Notes: generated from the sequence alone by a model not told the origin. A stretch of 55,584 nt of DNA from an uncultured Lachnospiraceae bacterium (GCA_946623875.1 CAMORO010000006.1:1-55584); one strand, 5' to 3'; positions 43,139-53,330 are shown, numbered from the stretch's first letter. Translations and numbers: made by a program.

Positions 43139-44557
43139 CTATTTTCTCTTTACCGGAACCTTAAGCTGTTTAAGCCCAAGATCCGTACACGTCTGTGCTA
43201 TTATGCTCACAAGCTCGTCATTGGTCATTACCGTAACACGACCGTCTTCATATTCACTGTCAACGATCTCCTTTACCCTTTTTACCAGGTCTGAATTCTT
43301 GTCGACATGCTCTTCTGCCGGAAGCTTGTAATATGTATTGATCCAGTGAGCTATCCCGGCAAGACCTGATGTATTTGATACTGCGCACAGCACAGGCCTG
43401 TTAAGGAACTTCTCGGTATCAAAGATGTTGTATATCTCCTCGTTCTTAAGCAGTCCGTCTGCGTGTATTCCGGCACGCGTTACGTTGAAGTTCTCACCGA
43501 CAAAAGGTGTTCGCGGCGGAATGTGATATCCTATTTCCTTCTCGTAGTATTCGGCGAGCTCGGTGATTATCGTAGTGTCCATGCCGTTAAGGTCACCCTT
43601 TAACTGCGCATACTCAAATACCATTGCTTCAAGAGGCGTGTTGCCCGTCCTCTCGCCGATGCCGAACAGTGAACAGTTAACTCCCGAACAGCCGTACAGC
43701 CATGCAGTTGTCGAATTGACCACCGCCTTATAGAAGTCATTGTGTCCGTGCCACTCAAGCAGATGCGGATCCACTCCCGCATGCTTGTTAAGTCCGTATA
43801 TGATGCCCTGTACCGATCTTGGTATTACCGCACCCGGATAGTTGACTCCGTATCCCATGGTATCGCAGGCCCTTACCTTGATAGGTATCTTATACTCATC
43901 CATGAGCTTCATAAGCTCCAGGCAGAACGGTATGACATAACCGTAAATATCAGCCCTTGTAATATCCTCAAGATGACATCTGGGTGATATGCCCTCCTCA
44001 AGACAATCCTTGACAATGTTAAGGTAATGCTCCATCGCCTGACGTCTGTTCATCTTAAGCTTATAGAAGATATGATAATCGGAGCAGCTTACAAGGATGC
44101 CTGTTTCCTTCATGCCGATCTCCTTGACCAGCTTGAAATCCTCCTTGCTTGCCCTTATCCAGCTTGTTATCTCAGGGAACTGGTATCCCCTCTCCATACA
44201 TTTATATACAGCGTCTCTGTCCTTTTTGCTGTAAAGGAAAAACTCGCTGGCACGGATCATTCCGTTTGGACCGCCGAGCTTATGAAGATAATCGAAGATA
44301 GTCACTATCTGCTCGGTTGTGTAGGGAGCCCTGCTCTGCTGTCCGTCCCTGAAAGTCGTATCCGTTATCCATATTTCCTTCGGCATGTTGTGAGGAACTA
44401 TCCTGTCGTTAAATGCTATCTTGGGAACTTCCTCATAAGGAAATAGATTTCTGAACACATTCGGCGTATCGACATCCGCCAGGATATACATATGCTCTTC
44501 AAGCTCGAGCAGATTGTTCTTTGTGTTCATCCTTACTGCTCTGTTTTCATTTTTCAT
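43139..44557 (-). CDS. (Re)-citrate synthase, isopropylmalate-synthase-like
   Basis: This 472-residue protein belongs to the DRE-TIM metallolyase family with isopropylmalate and homocitrate synthases. The start of the barrel is ITDTTFRDGQQSRAPYT, HGHNDF supplies the metal His pair, and VNCSLFGIGERTGNTPLEA closes it. The N-terminal VDTPNVFRNLFPYEEVPKIA segment and its gene neighbour icd match the Re-face-specific citrate synthase described in Clostridium kluyveri. No ordinary citrate synthase is seen. It condenses oxaloacetate and acetyl-CoA. The ATG has GAGGTG nine bases upstream, and a TATAAT box lies at 44596-44591. Alternatives are homocitrate or isopropylmalate synthase, less likely by context. 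Confidence 0.85.
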   Translation of the reverse strand: MKNENRAVRMNTKNNLLELEEHMYILADVDTPNVFRNLFPYEEVPKIAFNDRIVPHNMPKEIWITDTTFRDGQQSRAPYTTEQIVTIFDYLHKLGGPNGMIRASEFFLYSKKDRDAVYKCMERGYQFPEITSWIRASKEDFKLVKEIGMKETGILVSCSDYHIFYKLKMNRRQAMEHYLNIVKDCLEEGISPRCHLEDITRADIYGYVIPFCLELMKLMDEYKIPIKVRACDTMGYGVNYPGAVIPRSVQGIIYGLNKHAGVDPHLLEWHGHNDFYKAVVNSTTAWLYGCSGVNCSLFGIGERTGNTPLEAMVFEYAQLKGDLNGMDTTIITELAEYYEKEIGYHIPPRTPFVGENFNVTRAGIHADGLLKNEEIYNIFDTEKFLNRPVLCAVSNTSGLAGIAHWINTYYKLPAEEHVDKNSDLVKRVKEIVDSEYEDGRVTVMTNDELVSIIAQTCTDLGLKQLKVPVKRK

Positions 44558-44627
44558 AATATTTTCACCTCGGATTTACACTACAATTGCATTATACTTA
44601 ATAAAACTGCAAACATTTTAATTATAC

Positions 44628-47621
44628 TTATTCATTCTCTTTTTTCAAGACCGGATGTCTTTTATTCATCAAAAGAAGGATCAGCCCCATCATCATGAAC
44701 GCGGCTCCGATGTACCATTTCACACTCGTAAAACCAACATCCCTGTTAAGAGTCTCCATCACCGCTATCTGTGCAGGCAGGGAAAGGTTCTGCCTGTTGA
44801 CCGTATTTAAAACAGTTGTCTGCTCAAGGCTCGTATATATTACATACGTGGAAAAATGCGAAGCAATAAATTTAATCTTGTCATTTCCGCCGTAATTGAC
44901 TATTGATGAAGGTATGGTCTCCAGTTCACCGTTATCATTGAGCGCTCCCACCATAATATTCTGTTCCTGGATGAACTCCGAAGGTATCGGAAGCTCCAGA
45001 TCCACGCTATGCCCTGACAGTCTCTTTATCTTAACACCGCTTCGTACATCGGTCATAGTTATATCAAGCGGTACCATATTGATCCCGTCGGCACTTCCGA
45101 ACTTATTAATAAATGCACTGTTGCATAAGTCCGCACTTTCAGGCGACCTGCTCACACTGATATGATAGTCTCCGTCATCTCCCGTTATGGCCGCAAATGC
45201 ATTTCCCCTGTCGGGACTTACTCCGTCCTCCACATCTATCGGGATTATCTTTTCATTTGAAGAGTCATCCGCCTCACTGACTACGCTCTTACGCGAGCTT
45301 AGCTCCTGCGAAATACGGTTCAGCATACCGTTTACATTTTCCGATGTATTTCCCTGTATTGATATGCTTTTTACATCTGACGAATCTATCAGGGACGGAT
45401 CCGTATAACTGTCGAAAGCACCCTCTGTCACACCAGACATTATGTAATTCTTCCCATTGATCGTCACATGCGGATCGATAACTACATTTCCGTCAGAATC
45501 AGCAGGCCTTGCATACGAATTCTTAAGCCTTAACTGTCCGTTGTCCGCGGATGCGTCGGAGGTGATCACATAAACCTGTCCCCTGAAGCCGTTCTCTGAA
45601 GGCGACAACACACTGTCTTCACTTATATCCGCATCACTTCCGACAATGGCATTATCAAACCCGGCGAAAGCATATGTCCTTAAATCGGAGGCTGATAAAC
45701 GCGAGGCTGTATTCTTATACGTGAGAGACGGAAGTTCATTTCCGAGAAATACAACAGCTCCCGTTCTGTCAACACCACTGTCCAGCACCTCAGTCCTGTC
45801 AAAGGCTCCAAGTCCTATATTCCGTACACCGGCAGGAATGATGACCTGGTCAAGCGGACAGTTCTTAAACGCTCTGTCCTCTATATCCGTAACGGAATCG
45901 GGTATGGTCACATCCCTTATCCCGGCGCATCCGAGAAATGCTTCTTCTCCTATCTTCTCAAGACCCTGAGGAAGAGTTACCGATGTGATTCCCTTATTTC
46001 CGGCAAAACATCCCGGTCCTATCGCCTTCACACCGGCGGGGACAGATACGTCACCTCCGTTGCCCTTATATCCGATCAGTATCCCCTGACCTGCTACGAT
46101 AAAATCATTACCATCATCCTTCGCAAGCTGCTCATCCATCCACTTACAGCCGTCAAAAGCCCCGAGTTCTATTGTCCTTACACTGTCCGGAATGATGATA
46201 TCTTCAAGATTGGCACAGTTGTAAAAAGCCGCATAGCCAATCCTGTCTATGCCCTCCGGCAGGGAAACCCTCTCAACCGATGATCTGGCAAAGGCAAAAT
46301 CTCCTATTTCACTGACTCCGGCAGGCACGACCAGACTTTCCACCCTGTCGTTCTTATAAAACGCCCTGTTGCCTATCTTACCTATTCCCATTGGAAGTAC
46401 AGGCTTGCTGTCGCTGCCTCTGTACCTTACAAACACATTCCCGACAACATTATAGCTTCCGCCAAGATCAGGATCAATGTAAGTGTAAGGAGTTCCGTCC
46501 TCACCCTCTGCCTGTACTATATTGTACCCTCTGACAAGAACATCTCTCGGAACCTCAAGATAGGCATGTCCGCCGGATATCCTCGCGGATGCAAGTTCAC
46601 CCGGTAACCGCGTCACACTGTTGGATGAAACCCCTCCTTCCACATGAGGCATTTCACTCAGTACTGTTTTCTCATTGGCAGAACCGGACACAAATATATC
46701 ATAGTCACTTCCCGCGATACCGTCAGCATATTCACTGAAATCCTCCTGCTCTATTCCCGCCCCGTCAATAAGCTGTCTGGCATCATCCGAATCATAGTAA
46801 TTAAATTCAACATCATCGGTAAGATAGAAGGCCTTCTCATCAATATATCCAACCGTATCCGGTATTATAACGTTCCTCAGATTGTAACAGTCCGAAAATG
46901 AATAAGCCTGAAGAGATTTAACATTATATGGTATGACCACGTTGGTAAGTCCGGAACAGTTGGCAAAAGCATACTCCGGTATCTCACTCACCTTTGAAGA
47001 AATGGATACATCCGTAAGCTGGGGCGAACCCCAGAATGCATATTCCTCAATGCTCTCAATAGATGAAGGCATATTGTACATGCCGCTTGTACGACCTGCC
47101 AGATACTGTATGAGCTTCTTGCCGTCAGAAGTGTATAAAACACCGTCAAGGCATACGAACAAGGTATTGTAGGGATCCACGGTTATTTCGGAAAGTCTTT
47201 CACACTTTGCAAAAGCCGCAGACCCGATCTGCTCGCATTTATCCGGAATATTTATATATCTTAAGTTACTGCAGCCCGAAAAAGCACTGGCTCCGATCGA
47301 TTTAACGCCGCTTGGGATTACTGCCTGAATAAGTTCGGAGCAATTCTCAAAAGCAGCAAAATCAATGTTTTTCACTGTGTCAGGTATTATGACCTTCTTA
47401 AGCGATGTGTTGCCGGCAAAAGCTTCCTTGCCGATATTCCTTACGCCGTTAAGAATAGTCAGATTCTCTTCTGTGCCCGTATATCTGATCAGCGTATCAC
47501 CATCCATCTCAAAATCACCGACCTTTGTTGAAGCCTGCGATACTGATGCAGGCATACAAACGATCAGCACAGATGTTATGCACAAAAATATTGCTACAAA
47601 CCTTCTAAATCTTTTCCCCAT
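44628..47621 (-). CDS. BspA-type leucine-rich-repeat surface protein, membrane-tethered
   Basis: This 997-residue protein has a signal peptide (FVAIFLCITSVLIVCMPASV, about 8-27) and, through most of its length, LRR_5 (BspA/Treponema pallidum type) repeats of the form AFxxCxxLxxVxIPxxVxxIGxxA. A repeat-poor region (about 700-900) leads to a beta-rich domain ending in ASHFSTYVIYTSL, shared with the larger LRR protein upstream. The end is one membrane helix (WYIGAAFMMMGLILLLM) and a basic tail, but no LPxTG-like motif before it, so it is probably membrane-held, not sortase-linked. Such proteins serve in adhesion. It is the third gene after the sortase. Confidence 0.85.
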   Translation of the reverse strand: MGKRFRRFVAIFLCITSVLIVCMPASVSQASTKVGDFEMDGDTLIRYTGTEENLTILNGVRNIGKEAFAGNTSLKKVIIPDTVKNIDFAAFENCSELIQAVIPSGVKSIGASAFSGCSNLRYINIPDKCEQIGSAAFAKCERLSEITVDPYNTLFVCLDGVLYTSDGKKLIQYLAGRTSGMYNMPSSIESIEEYAFWGSPQLTDVSISSKVSEIPEYAFANCSGLTNVVIPYNVKSLQAYSFSDCYNLRNVIIPDTVGYIDEKAFYLTDDVEFNYYDSDDARQLIDGAGIEQEDFSEYADGIAGSDYDIFVSGSANEKTVLSEMPHVEGGVSSNSVTRLPGELASARISGGHAYLEVPRDVLVRGYNIVQAEGEDGTPYTYIDPDLGGSYNVVGNVFVRYRGSDSKPVLPMGIGKIGNRAFYKNDRVESLVVPAGVSEIGDFAFARSSVERVSLPEGIDRIGYAAFYNCANLEDIIIPDSVRTIELGAFDGCKWMDEQLAKDDGNDFIVAGQGILIGYKGNGGDVSVPAGVKAIGPGCFAGNKGITSVTLPQGLEKIGEEAFLGCAGIRDVTIPDSVTDIEDRAFKNCPLDQVIIPAGVRNIGLGAFDRTEVLDSGVDRTGAVVFLGNELPSLTYKNTASRLSASDLRTYAFAGFDNAIVGSDADISEDSVLSPSENGFRGQVYVITSDASADNGQLRLKNSYARPADSDGNVVIDPHVTINGKNYIMSGVTEGAFDSYTDPSLIDSSDVKSISIQGNTSENVNGMLNRISQELSSRKSVVSEADDSSNEKIIPIDVEDGVSPDRGNAFAAITGDDGDYHISVSRSPESADLCNSAFINKFGSADGINMVPLDITMTDVRSGVKIKRLSGHSVDLELPIPSEFIQEQNIMVGALNDNGELETIPSSIVNYGGNDKIKFIASHFSTYVIYTSLEQTTVLNTVNRQNLSLPAQIAVMETLNRDVGFTSVKWYIGAAFMMMGLILLLMNKRHPVLKKENE

Positions 47622-47688
47622 TTATAAATACCCTGATCCCTCTGTTTCAGTCATGATCCCCTGCATTTATCAATAAGCCGTTATCCTG

Positions 47689-50600
47689 TCATCCGACAGC
47701 CGCAACCTCTTCCCTGTCCCTCTTTAAGAACATGAACAGCGCAGCCGCCACAAGTCCTATAACAAGGAACCACTTGGGATGAATCATGTCACCCGTCTTG
47801 GGCGTCGAATCAAGAGTTCCGGCAGCCGTGAGATTGTCTGTGTCAACATATATTACGTAAGGCGAGAAATGCGTAGCCGTGAAATTCATGCAGGGCACGG
47901 AGTCTATTACGGTGAACTTCGGAGTTATCTTCTCCAACGTACCATCGGCAGTCGAAGCCACTCTTGCATTACCGCCGTATATCGCCAGATCATCCGGTAT
48001 GGGGATCGTGACACTGACAGATACTCCCTCCGGAACCGGTGATATTTTGTTTTCTCCCTTGGAGTCATAAAGACTAATATCAACCGGAAGGTACCTGATA
48101 GCGGCCAGAGAACCGAACTCTTTGGTAAGTGCTGTCACTGCCGCGGAATCAGCCTCGGCGGTTTCCGATATCTTCACGATATAATTATCTGTCGAACCGT
48201 TGACATTGGCTGACATCTTACCTGTATCCGAAATACCGTCAGTTGTGGAAACAACATCCGTACGCCCTCCCTGCGGTATCACGGGATCCGCCACATAACT
48301 GTCTGCCGAAGGCACGGCAGTATCGGGCGGTATTGCAGCATAACCGCTTATAATGATCGGTACGGTAGACGAATTAACAGTTGATGAAGTTGAGCTCGAG
48401 CTTGAGCTGCCCTTGTTTGTAGATGATGTTGTCTTCTTAGGGTCGCCTGTAGGCGTCGGCGTCGGAGTGCCTGTCGGCCCCGGCGGGGGAGTCGGCGTAG
48501 GTGTCGGCGCAGGAGTTGGTGTAGGCTGCGGCGCAGGTGTCGGCGTCGGTGTCGGCCCCGGTGTGGGAGTCGGCGTAGGTGTCGGGGTAGGAGTCGGTGT
48601 CGGAGCCGTATCATAAATAGCAATACACTCCGTATCCTTTGTTATGTTCTCATACGAGTCGCTCCATCTCACAAACACATAGCCCGCTCTTGTCGGAAGC
48701 GGATTCGGCGGAACGGCATCCTCACCGCTTGAAACATACGTATCTTTAAGCACGGTACCGTCATAATCCTTGAAGACTACATGATATCTGTCGTCAAGTA
48801 GCTCATAATCGATATTATGATCCTTTGCATATCTGTATGCGGAACTGTCGGCATATGTTTTTATTTTGGGTCTTCTCAGTCCGTCAAAGGCCGTAGAGCT
48901 TATATATACCTCTCTTCCGGGGATCGTAACCTCAACCTTATCATCACAGCCCTCAAATGCACTGCTTTCAATGTTATCAACGCTCTCGGGTAAAATGATG
49001 GTATCCAGTTCCGAACAGTTCAGGAAACAGTCCTTCGGAATTGTCTCAATCTGTGAACAGGCACTCAGGTCAACCTCTTCCAGATGCTCACAGTTCTTAA
49101 ATGCTCCGTCTGCAATCTTTGTGATTTCCGATATCGTGGGATCACTGGTCGCATTTACCCTCTTTGACGGAATGGCAGACGAATCACCTCTTGCATGCAG
49201 AACCTCTTCAAGGGTCAGATCAGTCCCGTCATAACTGTAAATGATACCGTTTTCGCACCAGTAAAACGGATTGTCGGATGTGGCATCATCCATGCTTCCC
49301 TCTGCGCTGAAGCTGACATTACTCAAACTTTCGCAGCTTAGGAACGGAAGGTTGCCAAGACCGGTCACATCTTTATTCATAAAGACATTGGTAAGGTAAT
49401 CATCACCGGTGAACAGTCCTTCCTCATCGGCAGGAAATTCGGAAATATTAAGGGTTATGGTATTAACTCCGTTCTCAATGCCTCCTACCGTTCCCTTGAT
49501 ATCCCTCATATAACGGGATATGGGATCCATTGAATTAACCGCCTCATCAAGATGATCGACACCTTCCGGCACCGTTATGTTCTGAAGCTTGGATACTATC
49601 TCTCTTTCGAGCCTCTGCTGTTCTTCTCCGTTAAGATACCTCTGTACAATATCCTTTGCATAGACTATCGTTTCATTTCCCGCATCATCATACGTCCTAC
49701 CCACCTGTGTATTAAGCGTAGGATAAGTTACAAGCGTTGTCCCTACCTCGCCCTTATCGGAATCCTCGTTATATCTTACCGATACGTTGTCCGGATTACC
49801 ACTGGTATATGTGATGTAACTGTTATACTTGGTACTTACCTTATTGTCATTTGAAGCGGCATATACTCTGTACACAAAAAGATTACCCAGTGCAAGCGGC
49901 AGCCTGTAAGCGTCTTCAAACTGTCTCTTCGCCATGAGCCTTGTATCATCAGGGGTTACGGCTGTCGAACCTGCTTCAGGCTGATCCAGTCCGAGAGCAA
50001 AGCAATACGGCACATAATCCCTTGCAACGCTTCCTTTCATCACGAGCCACAGACCGCTGACACTGCTGGCATCGCTTCCAAGCCTGTTAAGTCCTTCATT
50101 TTCAAGCACCGAATCGTTAAAGGAATTCTGTCTGTTGGTCTTAAAGGCATCCCTGCCTATCGATGTGACATTAACATCATTAACGGCATCGGTATCAAAA
50201 CTGTCATCCCTGAAATCAACCTCCAGCAGTTCGGGACAGCTTAAGAAGCAGGAATCTCCTATCTTTGTTTCACCGTTTCCTCCGCTCGCGGAAAACTTCA
50301 CATAGACAAGGGAAGGATTGTATGAGAATGCTCCGCTCCCTATATCTGTTCCGCCTGTATTTATGTACAGATGCTTTAGCTTCGGAACACCCTTGAAAGC
50401 ATAACCGCCAACAGATGTTACCGATTCGGGTATGGTAAGGTCGACAAGCTTATCCGCGTATGAATTGCCCGTATCGAAAGCACTGTCGGCGATCGCACTG
50501 ATAGCTTCATCTCCGATCGTTGCGGGAATGACAAGAACATCCTCCGCATCCCTCGTCGGTATTATCCTGTTGATCCTTCCGTTATTAAAGTTAAAGATAT

Positions 50601-52248
50601 AACCTCCCAGATTAAGTTCATATACCCTTTCACCTATTTCATCAATATACATATAGGTATTGGAATACTTCTGCGCGCTTAAATGTGCCGCAGCTTCCGC
50701 GGAACCCGAAGGATACGGATTTGGTCCCCAAATATAGAAGGAATCCGCAACCGTAGGAGCGGTTATATTGGGATTAACCTCCTGTGCATAGGGAAGGCTG
50801 GATGTGGTAACAAACTGGAAATCATCATACGGCTTGCCATTACGCCCGTAGAATCTCAGATATTCAAGGCTGTTGCACTTCTGGAACATATACTGTCCAA
50901 GTTCGACTGCACTTCCCTCACTGTATCCGGCATCACCGTATTCGGAAGGAAGTTCCACATGCCTTAAGTTGGCGCATCCGGCAAACATTCCTTCAAATGC
51001 ATCATCCTGAGCGCCTCCCGTAGTAAAGCTCTTCAACTTGTTGTACATTGCCATATCTGTCAGAGAGGTGCAGTTGGCGAAGGCATACGGACCTATGTTG
51101 ATAGTCCCCGTATAGCCCGAATTGGCAAACCTTGCAAATATTCCCTGTGTCTGGTCGATCGAATCGTTGAAATTGTAGCATCCGTAAAAGGCACCTGCGC
51201 CTATGGTCAGTACCTGACTGTTCGGAAGCTGGATCGTTCCAAAGCCGCAACCCGCAAAGGCAGCATCTCCGATGGTGTTAAGATATGAACAGTCACCTAT
51301 GTTTATGGAACTGAGGCTTCCGCATCCCGCAAAGCACTCACGGCCTATTGAACTGACCTTATTACCGATATGAACCTCGCTTAAATTGCCGCAGTTCTTA
51401 AACGTGCCGTTACCCAACTCATACAGATCCTCAGGGAGCATAATGGTACTAACCATGGTATCCTCAAAGGCATTGTCACAGATATAATCAACGCCGCACT
51501 TATCAAAGCAGAGATTCCCTATATCCTCACCCGTGCTCGCAATGATACCGAAATGCCCGTACCAGTCATCTGCTTCCGGATCCGGATGGGCATTGCACCA
51601 GTCAACAGCCTCCTGATCCTGCGGATCGAAGTTAAGCTGGTGCTTCATCATATGAAGTATATTGTAATTGTTTCCGATATTATCCGTTTCAGGCTTATAC
51701 TGCTCCTCACAGTAATAGACCTTTCCTTCTTCACCTTTTTCATAAAAGGCTCTGAGTTCACCCTCCTGTCTGCCGTTATAGCAGACATTCCGTGTCATGT
51801 CTATCGTATCGGTATTGTAAGCATTTCTGTATCCGATATAGTCCGTTAATGCGTTGTAGGTTCCGCCATCAACCGTCTTCTTCCCCATAACGAACAGGGG
51901 AACCGCAGCGGTACCGGTCATACCGCTTTCATTTATCGTATAATAACTGTGAGATGTTCCGTTGTAATCCGTGATGACATATTCGTCGCCGATGGGGAAA
52001 GCCACATAGGTGTCGCTGCCCTGATCAGCGGTTACCGATGTGTCCGCATCTGAAAATACGGAATAATTACCGAGAACAGCGTCAAGTGACATCACGTCTG
52101 CCGACGGATCCACATATGCCTGTGTAGTTGTCTGTGTGGGAATTAATGATACGATCAATGCGGAAACAAGCAGCAATGACGCAATGGTCATCCTTGCTCT
52201 TCTTTTAAGCCTGAAGCGCTTTTTCTTTCTTTTACCCTTAACTGCCAT
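47689..52248 (-). CDS. Giant LRR surface protein with TPKTGD sorting signal
   Basis: The protein has 1519 residues. A basic start and signal helix (MTIASLLLVSALIVSLIPTQ) precede LRR_5 repeats in two blocks (about 270-720 and 960-1120). A B-repeat of the InlB/Listeria-Bacteroides type follows (YHVVFKDYDGTVLKDTYV ... WSDSYENITKDTE), then a Thr-Pro-rich wall-spanning stretch, a Ser/Thr-rich linker, a beta domain ending HFSPYVIYVDT, and a C-terminal sorting signal: TPKTGD, a membrane helix (WFLVIGLVAAALFMFL) and a KRDREE tail. TPKTGD replaces the usual LPxTG. AAGGGGTG precedes the ATG. It starts 19 bp after the sortase gene, its likely partner. Confidence 0.88.
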   Translation of the reverse strand: MAVKGKRKKKRFRLKRRARMTIASLLLVSALIVSLIPTQTTTQAYVDPSADVMSLDAVLGNYSVFSDADTSVTADQGSDTYVAFPIGDEYVITDYNGTSHSYYTINESGMTGTAAVPLFVMGKKTVDGGTYNALTDYIGYRNAYNTDTIDMTRNVCYNGRQEGELRAFYEKGEEGKVYYCEEQYKPETDNIGNNYNILHMMKHQLNFDPQDQEAVDWCNAHPDPEADDWYGHFGIIASTGEDIGNLCFDKCGVDYICDNAFEDTMVSTIMLPEDLYELGNGTFKNCGNLSEVHIGNKVSSIGRECFAGCGSLSSINIGDCSYLNTIGDAAFAGCGFGTIQLPNSQVLTIGAGAFYGCYNFNDSIDQTQGIFARFANSGYTGTINIGPYAFANCTSLTDMAMYNKLKSFTTGGAQDDAFEGMFAGCANLRHVELPSEYGDAGYSEGSAVELGQYMFQKCNSLEYLRFYGRNGKPYDDFQFVTTSSLPYAQEVNPNITAPTVADSFYIWGPNPYPSGSAEAAAHLSAQKYSNTYMYIDEIGERVYELNLGGYIFNFNNGRINRIIPTRDAEDVLVIPATIGDEAISAIADSAFDTGNSYADKLVDLTIPESVTSVGGYAFKGVPKLKHLYINTGGTDIGSGAFSYNPSLVYVKFSASGGNGETKIGDSCFLSCPELLEVDFRDDSFDTDAVNDVNVTSIGRDAFKTNRQNSFNDSVLENEGLNRLGSDASSVSGLWLVMKGSVARDYVPYCFALGLDQPEAGSTAVTPDDTRLMAKRQFEDAYRLPLALGNLFVYRVYAASNDNKVSTKYNSYITYTSGNPDNVSVRYNEDSDKGEVGTTLVTYPTLNTQVGRTYDDAGNETIVYAKDIVQRYLNGEEQQRLEREIVSKLQNITVPEGVDHLDEAVNSMDPISRYMRDIKGTVGGIENGVNTITLNISEFPADEEGLFTGDDYLTNVFMNKDVTGLGNLPFLSCESLSNVSFSAEGSMDDATSDNPFYWCENGIIYSYDGTDLTLEEVLHARGDSSAIPSKRVNATSDPTISEITKIADGAFKNCEHLEEVDLSACSQIETIPKDCFLNCSELDTIILPESVDNIESSAFEGCDDKVEVTIPGREVYISSTAFDGLRRPKIKTYADSSAYRYAKDHNIDYELLDDRYHVVFKDYDGTVLKDTYVSSGEDAVPPNPLPTRAGYVFVRWSDSYENITKDTECIAIYDTAPTPTPTPTPTPTPTPGPTPTPTPAPQPTPTPAPTPTPTPPPGPTGTPTPTPTGDPKKTTSSTNKGSSSSSSTSSTVNSSTVPIIISGYAAIPPDTAVPSADSYVADPVIPQGGRTDVVSTTDGISDTGKMSANVNGSTDNYIVKISETAEADSAAVTALTKEFGSLAAIRYLPVDISLYDSKGENKISPVPEGVSVSVTIPIPDDLAIYGGNARVASTADGTLEKITPKFTVIDSVPCMNFTATHFSPYVIYVDTDNLTAAGTLDSTPKTGDMIHPKWFLVIGLVAAALFMFLKRDREEVAAVG

Positions 52249-52267
52249 TATTTACACCCCTTATATA

Positions 52268-53083
52268 TTAATCAACCTTCTTTGCCACGACAACGAACCT
52301 TTCCGCTCCCTCGGAATAGTCGCATGTCGACAAAGTGATCAGACTGTCTCCGTAATATGATTCAACCCCGGTATCATACAGTGACATTTCAGCCATTTCC
52401 TTCATATTTGAACGGTATTCCTGCGCGGAATTGGCATCAATAAACTGATAATATTTAAAGGCAACCTCAGCTTCCTCGTGAACGATCTCGTTAAATACGT
52501 ACATGACCCTGTATTCACTGCTGTCATACAGCGTATCAAATCTGATAACGGGATGCTGCTCGCAATAGCCCTTATCCTTGTATTTATCAAGACTTCCGAA
52601 CATCTTGCCGGACTTCATGTTGTGTCCGTAAATGATTATATTCTGGCTCCTCGGCCATATACTGCATTCCTTGTCAATAAATATGGAGCCGTTGTTATCC
52701 TTCTCCTGTTCGAAATTGTGATCCAGATAATACTCCTCATTAGCCGACTGAAGCACAGGATAGTCAACCGGTGTGTCTTCTATCCGGATCCAGCCTACGA
52801 TATTTTTATTCTTCAAAAGCAGTGTCTTGAATTCGTCAAGTACCTCCGGTGCCTCTTCATCCACAGTAAGATGCATGACCTTCGTTCCTCCGGTATTCTG
52901 TGCCACCGGAGCCTTATCCTTAAGTTCGGCAAGGTCGTGCGCATTGGCGGAGGAACCGCCCGACATGTAGTAGTAAATCGCGAAATAACCGAGCGAAGCT
53001 GCTGCCGTCAGCCCGAAAAAGAACCTTAATAAACGTCTTGCCTTCTCCCTTCTGTCAGGCCTGCGTTTTTTCCTGTTTCCCAT
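52268..53083 (-). CDS. Class B sortase
   Basis: This 271-residue membrane-anchored transpeptidase has an N-terminal basic region and one helix (LRFFFGLTAAASLGYFAIYY, about 19-38). The sortase B fold follows, with NIVGWIRIEDTPVDYPVLQ, catalytic His154 (IIYGHNMKSGKMF), nucleophile Cys254 (ITLSTCDYS) and Arg262 (ERFVVVAKK). It cleaves a sorting motif and links the protein to peptidoglycan. The adjacent gene encodes a TPKTGD-tailed protein, its probable substrate; classic SrtB motifs are NPxTN-like, so this pairing would be unusual. It is first in a three-gene set with its own promoter. Confidence 0.92.
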   Translation of the reverse strand: MGNRKKRRPDRREKARRLLRFFFGLTAAASLGYFAIYYYMSGGSSANAHDLAELKDKAPVAQNTGGTKVMHLTVDEEAPEVLDEFKTLLLKNKNIVGWIRIEDTPVDYPVLQSANEEYYLDHNFEQEKDNNGSIFIDKECSIWPRSQNIIIYGHNMKSGKMFGSLDKYKDKGYCEQHPVIRFDTLYDSSEYRVMYVFNEIVHEEAEVAFKYYQFIDANSAQEYRSNMKEMAEMSLYDTGVESYYGDSLITLSTCDYSEGAERFVVVAKKVD

Positions 53084-53186
53084 TTCCCCTTAATTCCCGT
53101 TGATTATACTCTTAATATTTGTCAAATATGCCCATTACAAGCCATAAAGAGCCGGCTTCGTGCCACATCTCTGTGCATACATTGCT

Positions 53187-53215
53187 ATTATAACTATATA
53201 TTGTGAAAAAAACAA
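53187..53215 (-). promoter_or_regulatory. Sortase-operon promoter
   Basis: TTGTTT (53215-53210) and TATAAT (53192-53187) with a 17-bp spacer, about 100 bp before the sortase ATG. Confidence 0.65.
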
Positions 53216-53330
53216 GGGATTATGCATATATATTGTGCAATTCCCTTATATGCGATCCCATGATTTCCCACAAAAATCAAAAGACCGGCTTAAATCTTTT
53301 GTCTTAAAATCATAAAAATCATTCTTCATA

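Noticed and set aside
48353-48616. Plus-strand frame rich in Val-Gly repeats, looking like a structural protein
   Set aside because: It is the reverse of the Thr-Pro codon run in the giant LRR gene; no ribosome site or separate signal.
53201-53247. TTGTGAAAAAAACAA as a Rex operator and the adjoining hairpin as a terminator
   Set aside because: The half-sites do not match the Rex palindrome, and no minus-strand gene lies upstream for the hairpin to terminate; better explained as the sortase promoter.
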